Assembly (NCBI GenBank): GCA_004555535.1
Contig: SFHU01000071.1
Coordinates: forward strand, 1 to 14,654
Direction: 5' to 3'
DNA from: Clostridiales bacterium
Lineage (GTDB): Bacteria > Bacillota > Clostridia > Christensenellales > Aristaeellaceae
Length of the DNA: 14,654 nt
Positions 1 through 6,293 of the stretch are shown here, piece after piece. The position numbers and the translations under genes were made by a program. The notes beneath the pieces are model-generated. The model did no database searches, was not told where the DNA came from, and was given only the letters and a program-made list of their open reading frames with translations. The first letter of the stretch is position 1; every line of letters begins with the position of its first letter.

Positions 1-13
1 CCGTCGGTTTTTT
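1..13 (+). terminator. Possible 3' end of a terminator cut by the window edge
   Basis: A GC-rich stretch (CCGTCGG) is followed directly by six T residues at 8-13, as the descending arm and U-tract of an intrinsic terminator would look. The matching ascending arm would lie before position 1, so this cannot be confirmed. It would belong to a plus-strand gene to the left of the window. Confidence 0.3.
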
Positions 14-21
14 CGCTGCCG

Positions 22-60
22 TTTTGCGTCTTCTCTTTATGACGCAAAATTATTTTTTTC
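22..60 (+). terminator. Rho-independent terminator of an upstream gene
   Basis: A perfect 9-bp inverted repeat, TTTTGCGTC (22-30) and GACGCAAAA (41-49), encloses a 10-nt loop. It is followed by a T-rich run, with seven consecutive T at 53-59. The stem is less GC-rich than the other terminators here, but the T-tract is on the plus-strand side only. It insulates nrdD from a plus-strand gene beyond the left edge. Confidence 0.7.
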
Positions 61-73
61 ATCCTCCTGTAAC

Positions 74-102
74 TTGACGCTGCAACGCTTTCGTGATAAG
101 AT
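74..102 (+). promoter_or_regulatory. Sigma-A promoter with extended -10 for nrdD operon
   Basis: A -35 element TTGACG (74-79) is separated by 17 bp from the -10 element TAAGAT (97-102), which is preceded by TGA, giving the extended -10 motif TGn. The start of transcription would be near 109, leaving a leader of roughly 105 nt before the nrdD ATG at 215. The TTG of the -35 could be misread as an in-frame start codon of nrdD. Confidence 0.6.
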
Positions 103-119
103 GGAGAACGACAGCAGAT

Positions 120-135
120 TATCTAAATATTGTGT
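120..135. promoter_or_regulatory. NrdR box 1 (candidate)
   Basis: The 16-mer TATCTAAATATTGTGT agrees at 12 of 16 positions with the NrdR-box consensus ACACWATATATWGTGT; the right half-site TATTGTGT is perfect. It lies between the predicted transcription start and nrdD. Its centre is exactly 32 bp from box 2, about three helical turns, the spacing known for tandem NrdR boxes. NrdR is the ATP/dATP-sensing repressor of ribonucleotide reductase genes. Confidence 0.65.
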
Positions 136-151
136 TTTATGTTTTTTAAAG

Positions 152-167
152 GCACAAGATGTTGTGT
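152..167. promoter_or_regulatory. NrdR box 2 (candidate)
   Basis: The 16-mer GCACAAGATGTTGTGT matches the NrdR-box consensus ACACWATATATWGTGT at 13 of 16 positions and is itself nearly palindromic (CACAA/TTGTG). A 16-bp spacer separates it from box 1. The pair sits inside the nrdD leader, so a bound NrdR would block elongation or open-complex escape rather than cover the -35. That mechanism is inference. Confidence 0.75.
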
Positions 168-214
168 TCCTGCTCCGAGTAAAACGACGAAAAGATGAAA
201 AGAGAGCGTGCATT

Positions 215-2332
215 ATGACCATCATCAAAAAGGACGGCACCCGCGAAGCGTTTGATATCGGCAAGGTCCTTTCGGCAGTCAACAAGAGCGCCGAGCGCGT
301 GCTGTACACCTTTTCCGACGAGGAAAAGGATTTTATCTGCCGGTTTGTGACCGAAAAATGCGAGTCCCTGGGCGTAGAGGGCATCCGCATCGACCAGATG
401 CACAACATCGTTGAGGGAGCGCTCGATGCCATCAGCCCGTCCGTCGCCAAGTCCTACCGGGATTACCGCAACTACAAGACGGACTTCGTCCAGATGCTCG
501 ACACCGTCTACAAGAAGTCCCAGTCCATCATGTACATCGGCGACAAGGAGAATTCCAACGCCGACAGCGCGCTGGTCTCCACCCGCCGCAGCCTGATCTT
601 CAACCAGCTCAACAAGCAGCTGTATCAAAAGTTCTTCCTCAACGTCGAGGAGCTGCAGGCACAGCGCGACGGCTATATCTACATCCACGACATGTCCGCG
701 CGCCGTGACACGATGAACTGCTGCCTGTTCGACGTGGCCTCCGTGCTGCGCGGTGGGTTTGAGATGGGCAACCTCTGGTACAACGAGCCCAAGACGCTCA
801 ACGTCGCCTTTGACGTCATTGGCGATATCGTCCTCTCCGCAGCCAGCCAGCAGTACGGCGGCTTCACCGTCTCCTGTGTCGACGAGCTGCTCGATCCCTA
901 CGCTGAGCGCAGCTACGTGCTCTTCACGGAGCGCTATCGCTCCCTCGGCCTGTCCGACGAGCGCGCCGACGAGGAGGCCATGAAGGACATCGTGAACGAC
1001 TTCGAGCAGGGCTTCCAGGGCTGGGAATACAAGTTCAACACGGTTGCCTCCAGCCGCGGCGACTATCCGTTCATCACGATGACCCTCGGACTCGGGCAGA
1101 CGCGCATGGCCAGGCTGGCCAGCAAGCTCTTCCTCAAGGTGCATGCAGGCGGTCAGGGCAAGAAGAACAATAAAAAGCCCGTCCTCTTCCCCAAGCTCGT
1201 CTTCCTCTATGACGAGAACCTGCATGGGCCGGGCAAGCCGCTTGAAGACGTCTTTGAGGCGGGCATCGAGTGCTCCTCCAAGACGATGTATCCCGACTGG
1301 CTCAGCCTGACCGGCGAGGGCTACGTCGCCTCGATGTACAAGAAATACGGCAAGGTCATCAGCCCGATGGGCTGCCGAGCTTTCCTCTCCCCGTGGTATG
1401 AGCGTGGCGGCATCGAGCCGGCCGACGAAAACGACCAGCCGGTGTTTATCGGCCGGTTCAACATCGGCGCCGTCTCGCTGCATCTGCCGATGATCCTCGC
1501 CAAATCGCGCAAGGAAGGCCGCGACTTCTACGAGGTGCTCGACGAATACCTCGAGCTGATTCGCCGGCTGCACATCCGTACCTACGCCTATCTGGGCGAA
1601 ATGCGTGCGAGCACCAATCCGCTCGCTTACTGCGAGGGCGGCTTCTACGGCGGCCACCTCGGGCTCTACGACAAGATCAAGCCCCTGCTCAAGTCCGCCA
1701 CTGCCTCCTTCGGCTATACGGCGCTCAACGAGCTCCAGGAGCTCTACAATGGCAAGAGCATCTACGAAGACGGTCAGTTCGCCCTCGAGGTCATGCAGCA
1801 CATCAACGACAAGATCAACCAGTTCAAGAAGGAGGACGGCAACCTCTACGCCATCTACGGCACGCCTGCCGAAAGCCTGTGCGGATTGCAGATCGAGCAG
1901 TTCCGCAAGCTCTACGGCATCGTCGAGCACGTCTCCGACCGGCCCTACGTCTCCAACTCCTTCCATTGCCACGTGACCGAGGACATCACGCCCATTCAGA
2001 AGCAGGACAGCGAGAAGCGCTTCTGGGATCTCTCCAACGGCGGCAAGATCCAGTATGTGCGCTACCCCATCGGCTACAACAAGGAGGCCATCCGCACGCT
2101 CGTGCGCCGGGCCATGCGCATGGGGCTGTACGAGGGCGTCAACCTCTCGCTCGCCTACTGCGACGACTGCGGCCATCAGGAGCTGGAGATGGACGTCTGC
2201 CCGAAGTGCGGCAGCCGCAATCTGACGAAGATCGACCGCATGAACGGCTATCTCTCCTATTCCCGCGTCCATGGGGAGAGCCGTCTGAACGACGCGAAGA
2301 TGGCGGAAATCGCCGAGCGCAAGAGCATGTGA
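215..2332 (+). CDS. nrdD: Anaerobic (class III) ribonucleoside-triphosphate reductase, large subunit
   Basis: Cytoplasmic glycyl-radical enzyme that reduces NTPs to dNTPs without oxygen; NrdG installs the radical. The 705-residue product starts with an ATP-cone (MTIIKKDGTREAFDIGKV, about 1-95), the allosteric dATP/ATP site and a match for NrdR control. Visible catalytic features are the MNCC pair (Cys169/170) and SPMGCR (Cys387), the expected thiyl-radical cysteine. A C-terminal zinc site CDDC...CPKC follows (Cys649, 652, 662, 665), then RMNGYL with the glycyl-radical Gly at about 678. The ATG at 215 was chosen because it begins the ATP-cone; an in-frame extension to a TTG at 74 would run through the promoter and NrdR boxes. 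The ribosome site (AGAGAG) is weak. First gene of a probable four-gene operon, with nrdG 42 bp downstream. Family assignment is near certain. Confidence 0.97.
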   Translation: MTIIKKDGTREAFDIGKVLSAVNKSAERVLYTFSDEEKDFICRFVTEKCESLGVEGIRIDQMHNIVEGALDAISPSVAKSYRDYRNYKTDFVQMLDTVYKKSQSIMYIGDKENSNADSALVSTRRSLIFNQLNKQLYQKFFLNVEELQAQRDGYIYIHDMSARRDTMNCCLFDVASVLRGGFEMGNLWYNEPKTLNVAFDVIGDIVLSAASQQYGGFTVSCVDELLDPYAERSYVLFTERYRSLGLSDERADEEAMKDIVNDFEQGFQGWEYKFNTVASSRGDYPFITMTLGLGQTRMARLASKLFLKVHAGGQGKKNNKKPVLFPKLVFLYDENLHGPGKPLEDVFEAGIECSSKTMYPDWLSLTGEGYVASMYKKYGKVISPMGCRAFLSPWYERGGIEPADENDQPVFIGRFNIGAVSLHLPMILAKSRKEGRDFYEVLDEYLELIRRLHIRTYAYLGEMRASTNPLAYCEGGFYGGHLGLYDKIKPLLKSATASFGYTALNELQELYNGKSIYEDGQFALEVMQHINDKINQFKKEDGNLYAIYGTPAESLCGLQIEQFRKLYGIVEHVSDRPYVSNSFHCHVTEDITPIQKQDSEKRFWDLSNGGKIQYVRYPIGYNKEAIRTLVRRAMRMGLYEGVNLSLAYCDDCGHQELEMDVCPKCGSRNLTKIDRMNGYLSYSRVHGESRLNDAKMAEIAERKSM

Positions 2333-2374
2333 GCGCATGCTCTTCCTCAATGAACACACAGGAGTGGCCCTGCC

Positions 2375-2863
2375 ATGAATTATCACAACATCACCGTGGA
2401 CGACATGCTCAACGGAGACGGTCTGCGCACGGTGCTCTGGGTCGCCGGCTGCGACCATCACTGCCGCGGCTGCCAGAATCCGCAGACCTGGAGCGCGCAG
2501 AGCGGCGTCCCGTTTGACGATGCGGCCCGGGAGGAGCTCTTCTCCTACCTGAGCCGGGACTACATGTCCGGCATCACGTTTTCCGGCGGTGATCCGCTCT
2601 TTGCGCAAAACCGGGAGACGGTCGGTTCTCTGATCAAGGAGATTCATGCCCGCTTTCCCAAAAAGACCATCTGGCTGTATACCGGCAGTCTGTTCGAGGA
2701 GATCCGGACGCTCCCGTTCATTCCGATGATCGATGTCATCGTCGACGGGCCGTATGTTGAGGCGCTGCGCGACGTACAGCTGCACTGGAAAGGCAGCGCC
2801 AATCAGCGCGTCATCGACGTCAAAAAGACGCTCGCCTCCGGACGGATCGTCCTCTGGGCCTGA
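2375..2863 (+). CDS. nrdG: Anaerobic ribonucleotide reductase activating protein (radical SAM)
   Basis: Radical-SAM activase that uses a [4Fe-4S] cluster and S-adenosylmethionine to create the glycyl radical on NrdD. The 162-residue size is normal for NrdG. The N-terminal NYHNITVDDMLNGDGLR is typical of the family. The cluster ligands Cys26, Cys30 and Cys33 form CDHHCRGC (CX3CX2C), followed by QNPQTW. The glycine-rich SAM-binding segment ITFSGGDPL lies around residues 67-75, and DVIVDGPY is near the C-terminus. The ATG is supported by AGGAG (2360-2364), 10 nt upstream. It lies 42 bp after nrdD and 19 bp before dut, so co-transcription is expected. All key residues are present. Confidence 0.97.
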   Translation: MNYHNITVDDMLNGDGLRTVLWVAGCDHHCRGCQNPQTWSAQSGVPFDDAAREELFSYLSRDYMSGITFSGGDPLFAQNRETVGSLIKEIHARFPKKTIWLYTGSLFEEIRTLPFIPMIDVIVDGPYVEALRDVQLHWKGSANQRVIDVKKTLASGRIVLWA

Positions 2864-2882
2864 GCGCAGAAAGGATTCACGC

Positions 2883-3398
2883 ATGGTACGCATTGCACGC
2901 TTTGAAAAGGTATCCGCCCGCCGCTTTGTCGAGGATTGGATCACGACCTTCCCCCAGCAGACGGTCGAGCAGGCGCTGTTCACCTACGAGCACATCAAGC
3001 TCCCGCATCGCGCGACAGCCGGCTCCGCGGGCTATGACTTTTTTGCGCCGGTCGGCTTTGAGCTGCCCGCCGGCGGAAGCATCAAGATCCCGACCGGCGT
3101 GCGCGCGCTGATTGAGGAGGGCTGGGTGCTGACGCTCTATCCTCGCAGCGGCCTGGGCTTCAAATACCGCTTCCAGCTGGACAACTCCGTCGGCGTCATC
3201 GACAGCGACTATGCCCGCTCGGACAACGAGGGCCACATCTTCCTGCGCATGACCAACGACAGCCGCGAGGGCAAGGGGCTTCGCGTCTCCGCCGGCACGG
3301 CCTTCGCGCAGGGCATCTTCCTGCCCTTCGGCATCACGCTGGATGACGACGTGCAGACCGTGCGCAACGGCGGTCTGGGCTCGACGACGAAAGCCTGA
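2883..3398 (+). CDS. dut: dUTP diphosphatase (dUTPase), N-terminally extended
   Basis: Hydrolyses dUTP to dUMP and pyrophosphate, keeping uracil out of DNA and feeding thymidylate synthesis. The five trimeric-dUTPase motifs appear in order in the 171-residue product: AGSAGYD (46-52), PRSGLG (87-92), GVIDSDY with the catalytic-type Asp (104-110), GTAFAQ (138-143), and a C-terminal arm NGGLGST (162-168). Two departures from the usual pattern are visible. The first 40 residues precede the normal start of the fold. Motif 5 has Leu where the family usually has the base-stacking Phe. Motif 3 also continues as ARSDNEG rather than RGE. The start follows AAGGA (2871-2875). It sits 19 bp after nrdG; class III reductase makes dUTP from UTP directly, so co-expression is logical. 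A longer in-frame ORF beginning at 2733 overlaps nrdG and was not used. Confidence 0.93.
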   Translation: MVRIARFEKVSARRFVEDWITTFPQQTVEQALFTYEHIKLPHRATAGSAGYDFFAPVGFELPAGGSIKIPTGVRALIEEGWVLTLYPRSGLGFKYRFQLDNSVGVIDSDYARSDNEGHIFLRMTNDSREGKGLRVSAGTAFAQGIFLPFGITLDDDVQTVRNGGLGSTTKA

Positions 3399-3408
3399 GG
3401 TGAGCGCC

Positions 3409-3930
3409 ATGTCCTTTACCCGCGCAGACTATCCGCAGGACAAGGCCGCCCGGTACGCACTGCTCCTCGGGCAGGCGGATGCCCTGACCGACGGTATCGA
3501 TCATCCGATCGCGAATCTGGCCAACGTCGCCGCGCTTCTCGGGCACGGCCTTCCCGACATCAACTGGGCCGGCTTTTACCTGATGGACGATGGTGCCCTG
3601 CTCCTCGGGCCGTTTGCCGGCCTGCCGGCCTGCATCCGCATCCCGCTTGACCGCGGTGTATGCGGCGCCGCCTCCCGGACGGACTGCATCCAGCGCGTCG
3701 CCGACGTGCACGCCTTTCCCGGGCACATCGCCTGCGACAGCGCCTCCAATTCTGAGATCGTGCTACCGATCCACGCGCAGGGGCGCGTCGTCGGCGTTCT
3801 GGACATCGACAGCCCGCTCCTCGCCCGCTTTGATGATACCGATGAGCGCTGCCTCAAGGAGCTCGTGCAGCTGCTGGAGCGCCGCTGTGATTTTGACAGG
3901 ACGGCTTATCGGACGGGGATTGCTGAATGA
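3409..3930 (+). CDS. msrC: Free methionine-R-sulfoxide reductase (GAF domain)
   Basis: Reduces free L-methionine-R-sulfoxide in the cytoplasm, with thioredoxin-type recycling in the known family. The 173-residue protein is a single GAF domain. The three family cysteines are present at 75, 85 and 109, in the contexts ACIRIPL, GVCGAA and GHIACD, with the same spacing (10 and 24) as Cys84/94/118 of the E. coli enzyme. The signature VHAFPGHIACDSASNSEIVLP is intact apart from minor changes. NWAGFY near residue 52 is also typical. The ATG lies just after GAGGTGA (3397-3403), and the gene begins 10 bp after the dut stop, so it is the last gene of the nrd operon before a terminator. Presence next to an oxygen-sensitive reductase suggests an oxidative-damage role; that link is inference. 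Confidence 0.93.
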   Translation: MSFTRADYPQDKAARYALLLGQADALTDGIDHPIANLANVAALLGHGLPDINWAGFYLMDDGALLLGPFAGLPACIRIPLDRGVCGAASRTDCIQRVADVHAFPGHIACDSASNSEIVLPIHAQGRVVGVLDIDSPLLARFDDTDERCLKELVQLLERRCDFDRTAYRTGIAE

Positions 3931-3961
3931 TCGCTGGCGTGGCCTCCCAAATGCATACACA

Positions 3962-4005
3962 AAGCGCATCCGCAGGCTTTGAAAGCTGCGCGGATGCGCT
4001 TTTTT
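3962..4005 (+). terminator. Strong terminator of the nrdD-nrdG-dut-msrC operon
   Basis: A perfect 12-bp inverted repeat, AAGCGCATCCGC (3962-3973) and GCGGATGCGCTT (3990-4001), is followed by T to 4005. The 16-nt loop contains its own small palindrome, GCTTTGAAAGC. It lies 31 bp after the msrC stop and 16 bp beyond the end of the convergent synthetase gene. On the minus strand only TTTGTGT follows the stem, so bidirectional use is possible but weaker. Confidence 0.9.
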
Positions 4006-4020
4006 GATTCATTATGGGGT

Positions 4021-4704
4021 TTACCGGCCGCTCTCCTCGATCTGACGGCGAATATCGAGCATCTGCTGATCCGTCCGGCTGACGGTCTCGGCGCATTCGA
4101 TCAACTGGCGCGCGATCTCCTGCGCATGCTCCTGCGGAATGTCCTTCTTGTAGCGGAGCTTGTGCTCCAGGCTCGCCCAGAAATCCATCGCGATCGTCCG
4201 CAGCTGCACCTCCACGCGCATGAACCGTTTCTCCTGCGAGAGGAAGATCGGCACCTCGACGATCAGGTGCAGGCTCCTGTATCCGCTGGGCTTCGGGTTC
4301 TTGATGTAGTCCTTCGTCTTAAGGATGTACACGTCGTCCTGCAGGGCGAGCATGTCCGCCAGCCGGTAGATGTCGTCGACGAACGAGCAGATGACGCGCA
4401 CGCCCGCAACATCTGAAAGCTTGTGCTCGATATTCTCCACAGAAAGCGGAACGCCGATCCGATCCATCTTTTCAATGATGCTCTTGGGTGTCTTCAGACG
4501 GGTTTTGATGCTCTCAATCGGGTTGCGGTCGAATTTGCCGTTAAATTCGATGTTGAGCACCTTGAACTTCGTCTCGATCTCAAGCATCGCGCTCGAATAA
4601 TAGCTCATCAGGCGCATATACTCCTTGCCCAGATTCTTGAGCTCGGAAAAGACATCTTCTGTCAAAAGCCCGGGCGCAAAGGTCACCTCTCTGGTTTCCT
4701 GCAT
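4021..4704 (-). CDS. Small alarmone synthetase, (p)ppGpp synthase (RelA/SpoT domain)
   Basis: Transfers pyrophosphate from ATP to GTP/GDP to make (p)ppGpp in the cytoplasm. The 227-residue protein has only the synthetase domain: no HD hydrolase, TGS or ACT regions. It therefore belongs to the small alarmone synthetases of the YjbM/YwaC (RelQ/RelP) group; I cannot decide between the two. Visible motifs are RLKTPKSIIEKM (69-80), SDVAGVRVICSFVDDI (97-112, with the metal-binding Asp98), DYIKNPKPSGYRSLHLIVEVP (132-152) and VEVQLRTIAMDFWASLEHKLRYK (164-186, Glu165 catalytic type). The C-terminal 40 residues look helical, as in tetrameric synthetases. AAAGGAGGAG lies close upstream of the ATG, under a near-consensus promoter. 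The gene converges on the nrd operon, and its upstream neighbour is the M16 peptidase. Confidence 0.94.
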   Translation of the reverse strand: MQETREVTFAPGLLTEDVFSELKNLGKEYMRLMSYYSSAMLEIETKFKVLNIEFNGKFDRNPIESIKTRLKTPKSIIEKMDRIGVPLSVENIEHKLSDVAGVRVICSFVDDIYRLADMLALQDDVYILKTKDYIKNPKPSGYRSLHLIVEVPIFLSQEKRFMRVEVQLRTIAMDFWASLEHKLRYKKDIPQEHAQEIARQLIECAETVSRTDQQMLDIRRQIEESGR

Positions 4705-4736
4705 GCCGTCTCCTCCTTTGGGTTTCTCCTGCCTGT

Positions 4737-4765
4737 ATTGTACACGATCAAGGCCGTGTTGTCAA
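4737..4765 (-). promoter_or_regulatory. Near-consensus sigma-A promoter for the alarmone synthetase
   Basis: On the minus strand, TTGACA (4765-4760) is separated by exactly 17 bp from TACAAT (4742-4737). The predicted start is near 4730, giving a leader of about 25 nt that contains the AAAGGAGGAG ribosome site. It is the best promoter in the window and implies constitutive or sigma-A driven expression of the synthetase independent of the peptidase gene. Confidence 0.85.
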
Positions 4766-4801
4766 TTCATACAGTTTGACCCTTTGTGGTTTGTGCTGAT
4801 C

Positions 4802-6043
4802 TTACAGAAGACGAAGCCCTGCGACATCCCGGCCAACGGCAGAGGCCGAACAGGGCTTAGAAAAGGTCTCCCTCAGCGCGCGCTCGACATCCTCCTTCGT
4901 CACGGCTTCGATCTTCGCGATGACATCCTTGGGATCGACCGCCCTGCCGCGCAGCAGCTTGCTGCGGCCGATGGAGGACATGCGCGAGGAGCTGCTCTCC
5001 AGCCCCAGAATGTAGGAGACCCGGAGCTGATCCTTGGCCATCGAGAATTCCTCCTGCGTAACGCCACCCTCCATGAGCTCGCCGATCAGCCTGTGGATTT
5101 CATCGGCGACCTTCTGCGCGAGCTCTGGCGATGTGCCGGCATAGATGGTCAGCGTGCCGCAGTTGGGGTAGGTCGAGGGGAAGCTGTAGACCGAATAGGC
5201 CGCGCCCATCTCCTCGCGGATGCGCTGGAAGAGCCTGGAGGACATGCCTCCGCCCAGCAGATTGTTCATCACGGAGAGCGGATACAGCGCGTCGTCATCC
5301 TGCGCGACGCCCGGATAGGCCAAGCACATGTGCACCTGCTCAATGTCCTTCTTCTTCGTCAGCACCCGGGCACAGGCCTCGAGCTTCGGCTCGGGCATCC
5401 TCGTTTCGCCCAGCGCCTGCCAGCTGCCCAGATAGCGCTCCGCAAGCTCGCGGAACTGCTTCTCGTCAAAATCGCCTGCAATGGCCAACACGGTGTTATC
5501 CGGCCGGTAATGGCGGCGGCGATACTCGATCAGTGCCTCGCGAGAGACGGAAGCAATCTGCTGCTGGGAGCCGAGAATCGGGCGCGCCAGCGGATGATCC
5601 CCGAAGTACGCCTCGGCCAGCAGGTCATAGACCAGATCCTCCGGCGTGTCCTCGCACATGGCGATCTCCTCGAGGATGACGCCGCGCTCCTTCTCAAATT
5701 CCTCCTCGTCCATCCGGGCGTTGAGCAAAAGATCGCAGAGCAGCTCCATGGCCCGGGGCAGGTGCTCAGCGATCACCTTGGCATAATAGCAGGTGCATTC
5801 CTTCGAGGTGAACGCGTTGACCTGCCCGCCGATGGCATCCATCTCCACCGCGATCTCGCGGGTCGTCCGGTTTTCCGTGCTCTTGAAGAGCATGTGCTCC
5901 ACAAAATGGGAGAGGCCGTTTTCCGCCTCGCTTTCGTACATCGAGCCCGCGCCGATCCACAGACCGACGCTGACCGACGGAAAATGCGGGATGTACTCTG
6001 TCACAACGCGCAGGCCATTGCCCAGCACAAACTCTTCGCACAT
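4802..6043 (-). CDS. M16B zinc metallopeptidase (processing-protease / YmxG-MlpA type)
   Basis: Insulinase-family peptidase, likely cytoplasmic because no signal peptide or membrane segment is visible. The 413-residue protein has the inverted zinc motif HFVEH (His46, Glu49, His50). The third zinc ligand is Glu126, 76 residues after the second His as in mitochondrial processing peptidase. The C-terminal half has the substrate-binding GGGMSSRLF (264-272) and REEMGAAYSVYSF with the conserved Arg/Tyr pair (about Arg270, Tyr283). The active-site half and the substrate half are therefore in one chain. The ATG at 6043 follows GGAGGAG; an in-frame extension to 6160 runs into a palindromic repeat and was rejected. 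In Bacillus the orthologous gene also lies downstream of pnp. Function of this subfamily is poorly known. No terminator is seen before the synthetase gene. Confidence 0.92.
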   Translation of the reverse strand: MCEEFVLGNGLRVVTEYIPHFPSVSVGLWIGAGSMYESEAENGLSHFVEHMLFKSTENRTTREIAVEMDAIGGQVNAFTSKECTCYYAKVIAEHLPRAMELLCDLLLNARMDEEEFEKERGVILEEIAMCEDTPEDLVYDLLAEAYFGDHPLARPILGSQQQIASVSREALIEYRRRHYRPDNTVLAIAGDFDEKQFRELAERYLGSWQALGETRMPEPKLEACARVLTKKKDIEQVHMCLAYPGVAQDDDALYPLSVMNNLLGGGMSSRLFQRIREEMGAAYSVYSFPSTYPNCGTLTIYAGTSPELAQKVADEIHRLIGELMEGGVTQEEFSMAKDQLRVSYILGLESSSSRMSSIGRSKLLRGRAVDPKDVIAKIEAVTKEDVERALRETFSKPCSASAVGRDVAGLRLL

Positions 6044-6126
6044 GCGGTTGACTCCTCCGTTCATGGTTTCTTTTATGTTCCCCCTTTGTCCTGTTTTCAT
6101 GCTGTTTATACCGATTTCACTCTGAA

Positions 6127-6237
6127 TTGCTTCTGTGCGCGCGAAGCAAAGAAGGGTCAAGGGGCTAAGCCCCTTACGGGGTCTGAGGCAGCGCCCCAGG
6201 CGGGTTCAGGGCGACAGCCCGGGATTGGCATGAACCC
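6127..6237. repeat. Hairpin-rich palindromic element (REP/MITE-like candidate)
   Basis: Four inverted repeats are packed into about 110 bp: TTGCTTC/GAAGCAA (6127-6149); AAGGGGC-TAA-GCCCCTT (6159-6175); GGGG with an inner CTG-AGG-CAG and closing CCCC (6178-6197); and GGGTTCA/TGAACCC (6202-6237) enclosing GGGC-GACA-GCCC (6209-6220). The composition, with alternating GGGGC and GCCCC blocks, differs from the surrounding leader sequence. It resembles dispersed GC-rich intergenic repeats that I associate with Clostridia genomes; copy number elsewhere cannot be judged from one window. A structured RNA is the alternative. Confidence 0.55.
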
Positions 6238-6246
6238 TCCCTGATT

Positions 6247-6279
6247 CAAAAAGCGGGCCGCCGGATGACCGACGGCCCG
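6247..6279 (-). terminator. Terminator of pnp
   Basis: On the minus strand an 11-bp stem, CGGGCCGTCGG and CCGGCGGCCCG (one G-U pair), has a TCAT tetraloop and is followed by CTTTTTG. It begins 14 nt after the pnp stop codon. The GC-rich stem and T-tract make it a good intrinsic terminator, which separates pnp from the peptidase gene. Confidence 0.88.
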
Positions 6280-6293
6280 TTTACTGTTTGGGA

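Larger units (their letters stand above)
6044..6293. other. Intergenic gap between pnp and the M16 peptidase
   Basis: This 250-bp gap contains the pnp terminator, a cluster of hairpins (6127-6237) and about 80 bp of peptidase leader. No protein gene is convincing. A TATAAA at 6110-6105 on the minus strand could be a -10 element, but no acceptable -35 stands 16-18 bp from it. A TTGACC at 6160-6155 is a -35-like hexamer without a good -10 partner. The peptidase promoter is therefore unresolved. Confidence 0.5.

Noticed and set aside
74..214. 47-residue N-terminal extension of nrdD from a TTG
   Set aside because: The TTG is part of the -35 hexamer, the extension spans both NrdR boxes, and the conserved ATP-cone begins at the ATG at 215.
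146..2983. 945-codon minus-strand ORF opposite nrdD and nrdG
   Set aside because: It is antisense to two well-supported enzymes with intact motifs. Its product is a low-complexity Ala/Val/Leu/Asp-rich sequence, as expected from the reverse strand of GC-rich codons, and it has no recognisable domain.
4625..6244. 539-codon plus-strand ORF opposite the M16 peptidase
   Set aside because: It is the reverse of a gene with intact zinc-ligand motifs and runs on through the hairpin repeat; the product is compositionally biased with no known motif.
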